This document shows positions 16,456 through 24,737 of a stretch of 38,159 nt of DNA, piece by piece. Every line of letters starts with the position of its first letter. Position 1 is the stretch's first letter. The notes beneath the pieces were generated by a model. It had not been told where the DNA came from and did not search any database. It saw only the letters and a program-made list of their open reading frames with translations. Both the position numbers and the translations under genes were made by a program. The stretch lies in the NCBI GenBank assembly GCA_026389015.1, contig JAPLIR010000026.1:1-38159 (forward strand), given 5' to 3'. Origin of the DNA: Candidatus Dependentiae bacterium. GTDB lineage: Bacteria; Babelota; Babeliae; Babelales; Vermiphilaceae.

Positions 16456-16689
16456 CTCGAATCGATCGTCCAGATCTTGAAAGAGGGCCATCTTATTGGG
16501 GGGGCTTCCGACACCGTCATAGGCCTCCTGGCAGACACCACAAATCAAGGCCAAACATTTCTATGTGAAACAAAAATTCAGCAAGATAAGGCCTGTGTCA
16601 TTCTTATAGGATCGCCGGATAAGGCATTATTTTTCGTTGAGGCCAAGAATCTGGCACCGGTTAGGGTGCTTATTTTCGGTGTCCCCTAA
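16456..16689 (+). pseudogene. Relic of YrdC/Sua5 (threonylcarbamoyl-AMP synthase) gene
   Basis: An open frame of about 77 codons reads ESIVQILKEGHLIGGASDTV, then IGLLADTTNQGQ, TFLCETK and CVILIGSPDKALFFVE. This follows the N-terminal third of YrdC/Sua5 proteins (lkxGgvvaxPTDTVYGLxaxat ... K.R...kPlivli). The PTDTVYGL motif has become ASDTVIGL and the KxR motif is lost. An in-frame TAA at 16453 blocks extension; there is no ATG, only a TTG at 16477. The rest of the family domain, including the WPGPxT region, is absent before the stop. YrdC makes the precursor of the t6A tRNA modification, so a working copy should exist elsewhere. A short functional derivative is possible but less likely. Confidence 0.45.
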
Positions 16690-16731
16690 ATCACGGCGTT
16701 TAGGCTGTGTGAGGGGTTAATTCGATGAAGA

Positions 16732-16762
16732 TTGACTTTATGGGTTGCCGGTAGGGTATAGT
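16732..16762 (+). promoter_or_regulatory. Promoter of type IV pilin gene
   Basis: TTGACT (16732-16737) and TATAGT (16757-16762) each match five of six consensus bases with a 19-base spacer, slightly long. They lie 39 bases before the pilin start and precede a strong GGGGAGG ribosome site. Confidence 0.5.
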
Positions 16763-16800
16763 GAGGTAAAGTTGGGTAATTAAAAGAGGGGAGGATGATA

Positions 16801-17274
16801 ATGAAAAAGGGATTCACCTTAATTGAATTAATGATCGTCGTGGCCATCATCGCATTCTTAGCGGTTGTTTCTGTGCCAAGCTTCATGCGATTCTTACACA
16901 AATCAAAACGAGCCGAAGCCTATATGAACCTGAGTTCAATCTACGCAGCTCAAAAGGCTTATTGGGCAGAGCACGGCAAATATTCTGATGTATTAAACGG
17001 TGAAGGTGGCATAGGTTGGAAGCCAGAAGGCTATACTACTGGTGGCGCCAATGAGAAATTCTACTACACCTATGGATTTTCTGGCGGTGAGGGCAGAAAC
17101 TATTTTACCGGTAAGTTAGGAGCGAGTGCGGGAAGTCTTTCTGTAGCGCATGTCGGACCGCAAGGGTTCGTGGCTGTTGCAGCGGGTGATCTTGATGGTG
17201 ATGGCGTTATGGATATTATGACCGTCGATGAAAATAATAATATAGTTGTTGTTCAGGATGATTTGGCGAGTTAG
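16801..17274 (+). CDS. Type IV pilin / pseudopilin
   Basis: The protein is a class III-signal pilin: MKKG followed by FTLIELMIVVAIIAFLAVV, with cleavage expected after the Gly and Glu at position 5 of the mature form. The start at 16801 is preferred to the ATG at 16795 because GGGGAGG touches the latter but sits six bases before the former. The C-terminal head has AAGDLDGDGVMDIMTVDENN, a DxDxDG calcium-loop-like motif also seen in deltaproteobacterial PilA proteins. Length is about 157 residues. The gene converges on its likely processing peptidase and overlaps it by four bases. It could be a major pilin or a type II secretion pseudopilin. Confidence 0.88.
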   Translation: MKKGFTLIELMIVVAIIAFLAVVSVPSFMRFLHKSKRAEAYMNLSSIYAAQKAYWAEHGKYSDVLNGEGGIGWKPEGYTTGGANEKFYYTYGFSGGEGRNYFTGKLGASAGSLSVAHVGPQGFVAVAAGDLDGDGVMDIMTVDENNNIVVVQDDLAS

Positions 17275-18035
17275 TTGAGATGTAAGAGTATGCGCATCAG
17301 TGATGGGCCGAATAATACAAATATCATAGCGCCTAGTGCCAAGAATGGGCCAAAAGGAATCTTAAATGATTTGTTCGGTTTGAAGAAAGCCATATAGGTT
17401 ATGCCAATGACTGAGCCGGCCAGTGAGCCAATGAGCAAACTAATCCAACAACCATAAATACCGGTGAATGAGCCTATGAAAGCTAGAAGATCCACATCCC
17501 CTTGGCCAAGGCCTTCCTTTTTGGTGAGTATGAAAAAGGTACGTGCGATGCCAGCAAGTATACCGTAACCAATCAAAGCGCCAAGTGCACTTTCGCATAG
17601 TGACAGTGGCAAGAGATTGAAAAAACTCAGTAGAATCCCCAGCGGCACCAGGAACAAACTCACAAAGCGCGACACGAGCATGAATTCAAGATCAGTGCGA
17701 ATAGTTACAATAAGGGCTGAAAAAAATATGAAGTATCCAAGAAAATAATCCCATGGCACATAAATGGTTAGCATGGTCATGCTCAGAGCGGTAACGAGTT
17801 CAATTAAGGGATAAAGAAATGAAATCGATTTTTTGCAGTAACGGCATGAGCCCTTGAGTAAAAGCCACGAAAGTACGGGAATCAAATCGTACCAAGCAAG
17901 CGTGCGTCTGCAGTGAGGGCAATATGACCGTGGCCTAAGTAATGAGCCATTATGAATAAGTCGATACGCAACAACATTAAGAAATGATCCCCAACATAAA
18001 AAAAGGGGGATCATAAAAAATGCTGTGTGTATCAT
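17271..18035 (-). CDS. pilD: Prepilin peptidase (A24 family)
   Basis: The 254-residue membrane enzyme cleaves type IV prepilin leaders and N-methylates the new end. GSFLNVVAYR (16-25) opens the methylase region. Zinc cysteines are CPHC (39-42) and CRYC (64-67). Catalytic aspartates are D115 (IRTDLEFM, diverged from IDxxxxxIPD) and D180 (GLGQGDVDLLA). About seven membrane helices follow the family pattern. It is the third gene of rpsU-rbfA-pilD, 11 bases after rbfA. The adjacent pilin is the obvious substrate. Confidence 0.9.
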   Translation of the reverse strand: MIHTAFFMIPLFLCWGSFLNVVAYRLIHNGSLLRPRSYCPHCRRTLAWYDLIPVLSWLLLKGSCRYCKKSISFLYPLIELVTALSMTMLTIYVPWDYFLGYFIFFSALIVTIRTDLEFMLVSRFVSLFLVPLGILLSFFNLLPLSLCESALGALIGYGILAGIARTFFILTKKEGLGQGDVDLLAFIGSFTGIYGCWISLLIGSLAGSVIGITYMAFFKPNKSFKIPFGPFLALGAMIFVLFGPSLMRILLHLN

Positions 18036-18046
18036 ATAGTTAATAC

Positions 18047-18442
18047 TTATTGATTTTCAGATTGATGGTCAACGGGTGTTGTATCAGGAGAAATCAAAGT
18101 GAAAAGCTCTGCAATTCGACGTTCTTTTTCCGAGATTTGGTCATAACGGAAAACAAGGTCGGGAGTGTAGCGAAGGTCTAAGCTATTTGCTAGAGCAGTA
18201 CGCATTGAAGGCTTATAAAGAATCAGATGGCCAAGTTTCTTGTCAAAAACTTCCTTGCCGCCATTGGTAGCAAAGTAAACATAGCATCTGCTTCTATCGG
18301 GAGATAGGGTTACACGGTTAACGTATAACTCTTTTAATTCAGGCGCATCAAGTGATGTTTGCAAGATAAGATTAGAGATTTCTCGTAGGAGTTGAGTCTC
18401 TTTTTGTACACGTCTAATATTTCTTACATTTTTACTTATCAT
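18047..18442 (-). CDS. rbfA: Ribosome-binding factor A
   Basis: The 131-residue KH-like protein helps mature the 30S subunit and the 16S rRNA 5' end. RRVQKETQLLREISNLIL (10-27), VNRVTLSPDRSRCYVYFA (41-58) and ALANSLDLRYTPDLVFRYD (84-102) follow the family pattern, including the R-x-x-PxLxFxxD end. A short acidic, Ser/Thr-rich tail is added. It lies between rpsU and pilD on the same strand, 16 bases after rpsU, a reasonable small-subunit gene pair. Confidence 0.88.
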   Translation of the reverse strand: MISKNVRNIRRVQKETQLLREISNLILQTSLDAPELKELYVNRVTLSPDRSRCYVYFATNGGKEVFDKKLGHLILYKPSMRTALANSLDLRYTPDLVFRYDQISEKERRIAELFTLISPDTTPVDHQSENQ

Positions 18443-18458
18443 ATGAGAGCCGATTTGG

Positions 18459-18668
18459 TTATTGACCTAGGGTCAACATGCGTACAAAGTTTTGTTTGAT
18501 AGCGCGCATTAAGCGTTTGCGTCTTTTTTGTGTTGGAGATTCAAAGTAAACGGTACGCTTCATATCACGAACAACGCCTTCACGTTCAATTTTCTTCTTA
18601 AGTTGGCGCAATGCTTTTTCAACGTTTGAACTAACGTGAATTTCGATATTTGAGACTTTTTTTGACAT
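18459..18668 (-). CDS. rpsU: 30S ribosomal protein S21
   Basis: The protein is short and basic with the S21 pattern: VEKALRQLKKKIEREGVVRDMKR, then a Tyr/Phe-Glu-x-Pro step (VYFESPTQKRRKR) and a basic helix. S21 helps 16S rRNA pair with Shine-Dalgarno sequences. The start at 18668 (MSKKVSN) is chosen; an in-frame TTG three codons earlier sits too close to AAAGG. The final residues AIKQNFVRMLTLGQ extend a little past many S21 proteins. It leads the rpsU-rbfA-pilD run. Confidence 0.9.
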   Translation of the reverse strand: MSKKVSNIEIHVSSNVEKALRQLKKKIEREGVVRDMKRTVYFESPTQKRRKRLMRAIKQNFVRMLTLGQ

Positions 18669-18788
18669 TAGGATCAAAACCTTTATTTAATACAATTGAA
18701 AATTATGTGCTTCTTAGTTATTTGATATATTCTAGGTTATTTTGCCTCAGATGTCCAGTGTTTTATCGCTATCTCTCAGGGTTAAGGT

Positions 18789-20414
18789 TTAATAATTCAC
18801 ATTAAACGAGAACAAAAGAGTGCTGGATCTATAGACATTTTGTTGATGCAACGGTGCCTGCCACAGGAATCCTAACCCAATGTGCGGTGAAAAATCATAG
18901 TTGAATCCTATGTTGGCCATTTGCGTTTTCCAATCTGAGCGTCTTTCGAGTAATTCTGGGAAGAAGTCCTTGTCTGGCTGCATGAGGCAAATTTTATCCT
19001 GTTTGTGCATAACGAGTAGATATTGGAAGTACATTGAAAGGTTGGCAAGGAAGTGGTATGCCGATAGTTTTGCTGCAATGCTCCAGTTGGTACCCGGTTG
19101 GTAGCACACGTTAGTGCAGTATGGGTAGATACCAGATTGGCATGGAGAGTTTGGCACGCGTAGTGGCACGTGGCTTCGTTTAAAGAAGTGGGTGTAGCCC
19201 ATTTCGCCACCGATTTCTATGGTGTCATAGAAGTCCATGTTAATACCAGCGTCAAAACCGGCTGCGTTGTGGCCATTGTTACCGAAGGGGAGGCCAAAGG
19301 CTTTGTTAACATTTTTTCTTTTTCCAGGAGATGCACTGAAGCTTGCTTGAAAGAAAGGAATCAACAAGAATTCTGGCCATTCATCTTCATTTTTATTGAT
19401 CTCAAAAGCGTGGCGCCAGTAACCATTAATACGAACTTCTTCAATGGAGGTTGCATTAAAGCGCTCAATATTGAGATTGATTTCTTCTGCGATGATTTTA
19501 ATCTGATCCATCAGACAGGTATTAATGAGGCATTTGCTGACAGTGATGCAGCCACTATTGCCATTCCATACATCGTTTCCATTGGTTAGTGGGCCAGGAG
19601 TTAGGTTGGTGAATGATTTCACCAGTTGGCACGTTTCGGCAACGCTCGTTTGCACGCTCATGCCAAAATCACCATAAATGCGTGCGTCTACTTGAAATCG
19701 AGCGCCGCGTTTACGATAACTCATAGGAATAGAAAAGAAACCTACTTCTTGGTTGTTGTCTATAAACTCTGGATTGTCTAATTTGATACCGTTTTTTGAA
19801 TCTGGATTAAAACCTAAACAGTTAATTGCTTGCGCAAGTGCTGAAGATGTTAACAAAGAAGCTGAATTATCTTTGCCTGGACAAAGTGTAGTTTGAAGTC
19901 CGTCAATAGCAGTATTACCTTGTAGTCCGGCACACGCCAATGTCACTGTTGTTACCATTCCACCGCAGCAATTATTCGCCGTTGCTGGTACGTTTCCATA
20001 CAATAATCCAATCATGCCCCAACGGCCTTCCATGTCACCTAATTGGGTAGCAGTTTCATCACACACGCGAGTACCAGGAACACAACTTTGGATAATTGGT
20101 TTGGGACCACTGGCATCACATTCATTTCCACAACACTTAATAATAGGTGGGATGCATTCTGCGTCAATGCGGCCGATACAAGCATTTTGTCCGAAGGCTG
20201 AAAGTGAGAAGCTAAAACGTTCAAGCCATGAGGGTTGAATATCGTACCCTTTGAGTTTTAATTTTTCACGTGTTTCTAAAAAAGTTTCCGGATCAAGTGT
20301 TGTAAATATTGGATAGGGGTCACTTTTTAACAACGTGGAAAGCGCCAGCGCGTCATTACTTATTCCAAGCAGTGTTACAAGCAACAGAAGTATTCTTGGA
20401 TAGGTTTTAGCCAT
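18789..20414 (-). CDS. Cysteine-rich outer-membrane barrel protein
   Basis: The 541-residue protein has a signal peptide (MAKTYPRILLLLVTLLGISNDALA) and ends in alternating strands with an aromatic last residue (LLFSFNVNY), the usual mark for BAM-dependent outer-membrane barrels. I count 20 cysteines after the signal peptide, including CC pairs (KCCGNEC, NNCCGG) and C-x-C-rich loops (PYCTNVC). Disulfide cross-linking of the outer membrane, as in chlamydial envelopes, is a reasonable idea but only inferred. The family is not recognised. GAAAGGA precedes the ATG, and a strong promoter lies just upstream. The reverse-strand ORF at 19170-19589 is a shadow. Confidence 0.75.
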   Translation of the reverse strand: MAKTYPRILLLLVTLLGISNDALALSTLLKSDPYPIFTTLDPETFLETREKLKLKGYDIQPSWLERFSFSLSAFGQNACIGRIDAECIPPIIKCCGNECDASGPKPIIQSCVPGTRVCDETATQLGDMEGRWGMIGLLYGNVPATANNCCGGMVTTVTLACAGLQGNTAIDGLQTTLCPGKDNSASLLTSSALAQAINCLGFNPDSKNGIKLDNPEFIDNNQEVGFFSIPMSYRKRGARFQVDARIYGDFGMSVQTSVAETCQLVKSFTNLTPGPLTNGNDVWNGNSGCITVSKCLINTCLMDQIKIIAEEINLNIERFNATSIEEVRINGYWRHAFEINKNEDEWPEFLLIPFFQASFSASPGKRKNVNKAFGLPFGNNGHNAAGFDAGINMDFYDTIEIGGEMGYTHFFKRSHVPLRVPNSPCQSGIYPYCTNVCYQPGTNWSIAAKLSAYHFLANLSMYFQYLLVMHKQDKICLMQPDKDFFPELLERRSDWKTQMANIGFNYDFSPHIGLGFLWQAPLHQQNVYRSSTLLFSFNVNY

Positions 20415-20449
20415 TACAAAATCCTTTCTATGGTTCTAATTCTTAGATA

Positions 20450-20479
20450 CTTATAGCACCATTCATGTAGCGAGGTCAA
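20450..20479 (-). promoter_or_regulatory. Strong promoter of cysteine-rich barrel gene
   Basis: On the minus strand TTGACC (20479-20474) and TATAAG (20455-20450) are 18 bases apart, with TG one base before the -10 (extended -10). The -35 overlaps the end of the APC permease gene, so the barrel gene can be transcribed on its own. Confidence 0.6.
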
Positions 20480-21699
20480 TTACTACATGAATTTGTTACT
20501 GCGCCTAGTTCGTGAATGAGCCCCTGTACGGCGAAGGTGAAAATCATTAATGCTGTTAATATACCCAATATGCACGTGATATTTCTACCTGATTGCCATT
20601 CAGAGCGTATTGTCAACAAGGTAATCATTGACATGATGAAGGCGAAAATAAGAAAGATAGAGGTTAAATCAAAAAATAAATTAATATTTCTGAAGCTTAC
20701 GTAGGTGATAAAAATACCCAAGCCAACTGATGCAACCGCTGTTTTGGTGGTGAATGATCCAGTAGCAATAAGTTTTCGTGCAACATTATTTTTTAATGTT
20801 TTGACTAAGAACATAAGGAGATGGCTTGATGCCATAATCATTGAATGTATGGTGCCGATGATGGCAGAAAGAATGGCAAAATGAATGGTCAGAATGAGCC
20901 ATGGTTTGTCAGGAAAAATAACGAGCAATGCTTCTGATAGCGGCAAACGAGCATTGGTGAATAACGAAAGCGGTGTTGAAATAATAATCGAGCTTACAAA
21001 TAACGTGTAAATTGTGCCAACGATTAAAATTGAATAGGTCAATGCGCGCGGGACATTTTTTGCAGGATCTTTGACGATGCTAAATAATGATGTGGCGCAT
21101 TCAAAGCCAAAAAATCCAAAGATAACGATGCGGGTTGCTTTAAGAACATTTGAAAATCCGTAGGGAGCAAATGGTGTTAAGTAGGAAAGATTTGCTTTGG
21201 TAAAACACATAATGGTTGTGGCAATCAGGGGAAACAACGTGCACACAATAAGAATGTGTTGACCAAGTGATGATAAAGCCACACCAAACATATTTAAGAT
21301 TACTAATGTCCACAAAGCAATAATGCCGAGGGTATAAGGAGTGAATGCAGGGAAAAAGCGATGCAAATAAATGCCAGCCATTTGAGACAATAAGCCCATT
21401 GCTATGAGCAATCCTATAAAGTAGGCAGTAATTGCAATCATGCCCATGGTGTGACCGCCCCATTGTTTTGTGTAAAGGTAGAAGGAGCCTTCTTCGGGGA
21501 ACAGTTCAGCAAGGCGCGCTAGGGATTGAGCAAGAAACCAAATGGCAATAACGACAAGAATGTAGGCAATGATGCCAGCGGGCCCAACATAGGCTGCCAT
21601 GGTTGCAGGAGCTGTGAAGATTCCTGAACCAATCATGGCATTCATGCCAATAATAGTTGCGGTTGCAAGACTAATTTTTGTGTTATTGTCGTTACTCAT
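20476..21699 (-). CDS. APC-superfamily amino acid permease
   Basis: The 407-residue inner-membrane transporter has about 12 hydrophobic helices. The first unwound helix motif is MNAMIGSGIFTAPA (19-32), typical of APC transporters where GSGIF binds the amino-acid backbone. A second family mark is FFGFECATSLFSIVKDPAKNVPRAL (around 198-222), matching the F-x-GFE ... D-P-x-K-x-x-P-RA segment. It would import or exchange amino acids, fitting a host-dependent lifestyle. AAGGA lies five bases before the ATG. The substrate cannot be told. It is divergent from the small gene at 21787. Confidence 0.88.
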   Translation of the reverse strand: MSNDNNTKISLATATIIGMNAMIGSGIFTAPATMAAYVGPAGIIAYILVVIAIWFLAQSLARLAELFPEEGSFYLYTKQWGGHTMGMIAITAYFIGLLIAMGLLSQMAGIYLHRFFPAFTPYTLGIIALWTLVILNMFGVALSSLGQHILIVCTLFPLIATTIMCFTKANLSYLTPFAPYGFSNVLKATRIVIFGFFGFECATSLFSIVKDPAKNVPRALTYSILIVGTIYTLFVSSIIISTPLSLFTNARLPLSEALLVIFPDKPWLILTIHFAILSAIIGTIHSMIMASSHLLMFLVKTLKNNVARKLIATGSFTTKTAVASVGLGIFITYVSFRNINLFFDLTSIFLIFAFIMSMITLLTIRSEWQSGRNITCILGILTALMIFTFAVQGLIHELGAVTNSCSN

Positions 21700-21786
21700 T
21701 GTGAGTCCTTTTGATTCTGTTAAACTGATAGAAAGAGTTTACTAATTTTTTTACACTCATTATTACATGAATTCATTGTACCCAAT

Positions 21787-22083
21787 ATGACACATTTAAC
21801 AAGTTCCAACGACGCCACACACGATGCAAGCAAGTTTTGTTCTTATTACCAAGCACACATTCGTAAAGAAGAATGTTGGCTGCTCACGGCGACATTGCGA
21901 AGCTTTGAGCATATCGCGTTTGATCGTACGATTGATAAGAGTCAGAGTATATTCGAATTTTTTGTTCCGCAAGGAATGGAAGGGCAATTTTTAGAACTCA
22001 TGGCCTATTATGAAAAAACTGGCCTGGTAAGTAATCTAACAAAAATGCCCAACCGCTTGATCGATCCTACGGCAACTCTTTAG
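21787..22083 (+). CDS. Small protein of unknown function
   Basis: The 98-residue protein has no signal peptide or membrane helix. It reads as a compact alpha/beta domain: FCSYYQAHIRKEECWLLTAT, then LRSFEHIAFDRTI, SIFEFFVPQGMEGQFLELM and a C-terminal LTKMPNRL. The even mix of charged and aromatic residues and normal codon use suggest a real gene, but I do not recognise the family. There is no Shine-Dalgarno; TTTACT and TATTAC 17 bases apart upstream would give a very short leader. It overlaps gltX tail to tail by four bases. Confidence 0.65.
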   Translation: MTHLTSSNDATHDASKFCSYYQAHIRKEECWLLTATLRSFEHIAFDRTIDKSQSIFEFFVPQGMEGQFLELMAYYEKTGLVSNLTKMPNRLIDPTATL

Positions 22084-23516
22084 CTTAATATGCGATTAAA
22101 TCGTTGTGTTATTTCTTCTACGCCAAGCATTTCAACTAATTCATGAATCCCAGGACCTTTTGGTTTGCCCATAAGCGCCATACGAATAAAGGTAAACATT
22201 TCCTTGAGTGGAATGTTTTGTGTTTGTGATGCTGTTTTTAATGTTTGTACGAATGTAGTGACATCATTAATATGTTCAAGAGCAGACACAAGAATAGTTG
22301 CAATAGTGATAGCATGTTCTGCATCGATAGCAGCAACAACATCCTGGTGCGTTACTTTTGGTGCTTCAAAATAAAAATCGAGTGCTTGTGTCACGTCTTT
22401 GAGCGTATTAAGATCGGTTTTTATAATTTGAATGAGGCGCGCTAACACCTTTTGATCTAATAGTTTTGCTGTTGGATAGGCTGCAAGCAAATAGGGCAAG
22501 CAAAGATTTGCTAAAGTCTCATCATTATAGAGTGTAATCCATTTGCGGTTTATCCAGTGGAGTTTTTCGACATCATATTTGATGTGGCCGGTTGTGTGCA
22601 TGTTGTCGAAATTAAAGAGCTTTGCCAATTGTTCAAGCGACATAATCTCTTCTTTAAATGATCCGCCGATAATGGCTAGGTAGTTACAAATAGCCTCAGG
22701 CAAAAATCCTTCTGCTCTTAAATCGCGCAAAGAGAATCCAAAATCACGTTTGGAAAGTTTTTTGCCTTCAATATTACACAAAATTGGCAAATGCCAGAAG
22801 ATAGGCAATGGTGCTTGGAATGCTTGATAGAGCATCGCTTGGTTGGCGGTGTTGGTTAAATGATCTTCGCCGCGGATGACGTGAGTCATATTCATAACCA
22901 AGTCGTCTACAAAGTTAGCAAATATAAAGGTGAAGGTTTCATCTTGACGTGTCAGTGGAAAGTCAGAAAAATTCTTAAAATTAAAGTTTATGACTCCATG
23001 CGCCATATCGGTAATAGCGATATGGCCTTCAGTTTCAAGTTTAACGCGCCATACAAAAAGTGTCTTTTTTGCAAGATGTTCATTGAGTTGTGCTTCGGAT
23101 AATTTTGCGCAGGTGCGATCGTAGCGAGGTGGCATTTTGAGGGCAATTTGGCGTTCGCGTTTTTTTTCAAGATCTTCTGGTGTGCAAAAGCAACGATACG
23201 CACGGCTCTTATTAAAAAGTTCTGATAATTTTTCTTGGTAGATTGGCGTGCGCAATGATTGGAAGTAGGGCGCATCGGGACCGCCTATAATTGGGCCTTC
23301 ATCATAGTGAAGACCAAGCCAAGTAAGATCTTCGATGATTTTTTCAGCAGTTGGATCGTAGTTTCGTTGAGTGTCAGTATCTTCAATCCGTATAATGTAG
23401 GTACCTTCTTTTTGTTTGGCAAAAAGATAATTCATTAATGCGGTGCGAACGTTCCCTAAATGCATCATGCCGGTCGGCGCTGGTGCAAATCTAACGCGAA
23501 TTGTTGAGTTTTTCAT
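22080..23516 (-). CDS. gltX: Glutamyl-tRNA synthetase
   Basis: The class Ic synthetase (478 residues from the chosen start) charges tRNA-Glu. The HIGH-type motif is APAPTGMMHLGN (11-22), RGEDHLTNT (215-223) is the GluRS signature and the KMSKS-type loop is KKLSKR (252-257). C109, C111 and C136 with nearby Tyr form the zinc-like site. The start at 23516 (MKNSTIRVRF) is supported by AGGA seven bases upstream; an in-frame ATG nine codons earlier lacks a ribosome site. No glutaminyl variant signs were noted. Whether it also charges tRNA-Gln depends on genes outside the window. Confidence 0.95.
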   Translation of the reverse strand: MKNSTIRVRFAPAPTGMMHLGNVRTALMNYLFAKQKEGTYIIRIEDTDTQRNYDPTAEKIIEDLTWLGLHYDEGPIIGGPDAPYFQSLRTPIYQEKLSELFNKSRAYRCFCTPEDLEKKRERQIALKMPPRYDRTCAKLSEAQLNEHLAKKTLFVWRVKLETEGHIAITDMAHGVINFNFKNFSDFPLTRQDETFTFIFANFVDDLVMNMTHVIRGEDHLTNTANQAMLYQAFQAPLPIFWHLPILCNIEGKKLSKRDFGFSLRDLRAEGFLPEAICNYLAIIGGSFKEEIMSLEQLAKLFNFDNMHTTGHIKYDVEKLHWINRKWITLYNDETLANLCLPYLLAAYPTAKLLDQKVLARLIQIIKTDLNTLKDVTQALDFYFEAPKVTHQDVVAAIDAEHAITIATILVSALEHINDVTTFVQTLKTASQTQNIPLKEMFTFIRMALMGKPKGPGIHELVEMLGVEEITQRFNRILS

Positions 23517-23674
23517 AAAAAATCCTAGGAAATTGTATAGCAATCTTTCTATAAAGTGTAGCCAGAATAAGGTATAAGTCTAGGGGGCTTACTGAGTGGA
23601 TTCTTGAATTTTTGACATTATTCTTATTATTTTGTTAGCATCGTTGGCGAGTAGTATAAAAAAAGGAGAAGCTC

Positions 23675-23953
23675 GTGAACAAATGTCTTAAGATTGTCTT
23701 TGGCATTCCTATTGCTAAAGATTTTATACATAGTGTCATTCAAAAGAGTGCAAAGAAATGCAGTCTGGAAGGCACAGCGCAGATAGTTATCACGGAAAAT
23801 AAAGTGAAAGTTATTGTCTGTGGCCCCAAAGAATCCGTCGATCAGTTTATTGATCTTCTTCATAAAGAGAGTAAAGCGTATCTAGAAGATCTTGAAATTG
23901 AGCCATTTCTTAAGGATAGAGACTATAGAGGCGTTTTTCGGGTTATTGAATAA
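23675..23953 (+). CDS. Acylphosphatase-fold protein lacking catalytic residues
   Basis: The 92-residue protein matches acylphosphatases in order and length: an opening strand (KCLKIVFGIPIAKDFIHSVI), CSLEGTAQIVI, then VKVIVCGPKESVDQFIDLLH and a final strand (RGVFRVIE). The loop that in active enzymes reads GxVQGVGFR is here GIPIAKDF, so the phosphate-binding arginine is missing, and the RN pair that carries the catalytic Asn is replaced. It is thus probably not an acylphosphatase but a binding or regulatory derivative. It starts with GTG, supported by AAAAGGAGA six bases upstream. A promoter-like TTGACA/TAGCAT pair lies at 23612-23641. It converges on the ABC-2 permease with seven bases between. 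Confidence 0.6.
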   Translation: MNKCLKIVFGIPIAKDFIHSVIQKSAKKCSLEGTAQIVITENKVKVIVCGPKESVDQFIDLLHKESKAYLEDLEIEPFLKDRDYRGVFRVIE

Positions 23954-23960
23954 CGTGATC

Positions 23961-24737
23961 TTAGCTTAAGCCTTGCGCCTTACTTTTTCTCAACATATGC
24001 ATAAAAAAGCCTAAGGCTAAAATCAAATATACAACGTTAAGTGTAAAGCTTACGGCAATATGCCAGTACGGGATTTGCCCCATGGTCAGTGCATAGCGCA
24101 TGCCCTCAAAAGCGTGAGTCATGGGCAAACATTTGCTGACGATTTGCATCCAGTGCGGTAAGATATCTACCGAATAATAGACCGAGCAAAATGGCGCAGG
24201 AAGCCATCCGATTGCCCATACGATGGTTTCTATTCTTTGTCCCCAATAGATGAGAAATCCTGAGGCAATAAATCCTAAAACCCATCCAGAAACTACGAGT
24301 AAAAGTATCAACGGTAGTAATGATATGCCTATAGAAAATAGGTTTAGATTGAAAATAAGTTTCATGAGCAATGCGCCGTAAGGAACGGTGATCAATGTGC
24401 CCAATAAGCCAGTCATCATAAGGCCAACAATCCATTCAGCAATGGTCAGTGGCGTTGCAAAAAAGTTTACTAAATTTTCATCCCAAATTTCTTGCAGAAG
24501 ATTACGAGAGACTTCAAGGTGTGTTCTAAAGGAGACTTGCCATAAAATGAGTCCTGCGATTAAGTTGATGACAACCGTACTATTTTGTTGTGTAGAAAGT
24601 GATGTGCCAACAAAACCAAAGATGAGCATGTCGATTAAAGGCCAGTAAAAATAATCAAAAAGACTGCTCATGCCGTTGCGGTGCGAGTACAAATAACGAA
24701 GGACGACGGTCCAGGCACGTGAAAACTTAAAAACCAT
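23961..24737 (-). CDS. ABC-2 type transporter permease
   Basis: The 258-residue membrane subunit has six helices and the ABC-2 pattern: an amphipathic start (FKFSRAWTVVLRYLYSHR), then WDENLVNFFATPLT, which is typical of the loop in daunorubicin/polysaccharide-type exporters. WLPAPFCSVYYSVDILPHWMQ and LPMTHAFEGMRYAL are the C-terminal marks of this class. The start at 24737 is chosen because AAAAAGGA lies six bases upstream; it overlaps the ATPase gene by 11 bases. With the ATPase it forms a two-gene exporter. The substrate is unknown (drug, lipid or glycan). Confidence 0.88.
   Translation of the reverse strand: MVFKFSRAWTVVLRYLYSHRNGMSSLFDYFYWPLIDMLIFGFVGTSLSTQQNSTVVINLIAGLILWQVSFRTHLEVSRNLLQEIWDENLVNFFATPLTIAEWIVGLMMTGLLGTLITVPYGALLMKLIFNLNLFSIGISLLPLILLLVVSGWVLGFIASGFLIYWGQRIETIVWAIGWLPAPFCSVYYSVDILPHWMQIVSKCLPMTHAFEGMRYALTMGQIPYWHIAVSFTLNVVYLILALGFFMHMLRKSKAQGLS

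Noticed and set aside
19170-19589. Plus-strand frame of 139 codons
   Set aside because: Antisense to the cysteine-rich barrel gene; no ribosome site and no family match.
21767-21776. ATGAATTCAT palindrome between the APC permease and the small gene
   Set aside because: Short AT-rich palindrome of a common type; nothing else supports a regulatory role.
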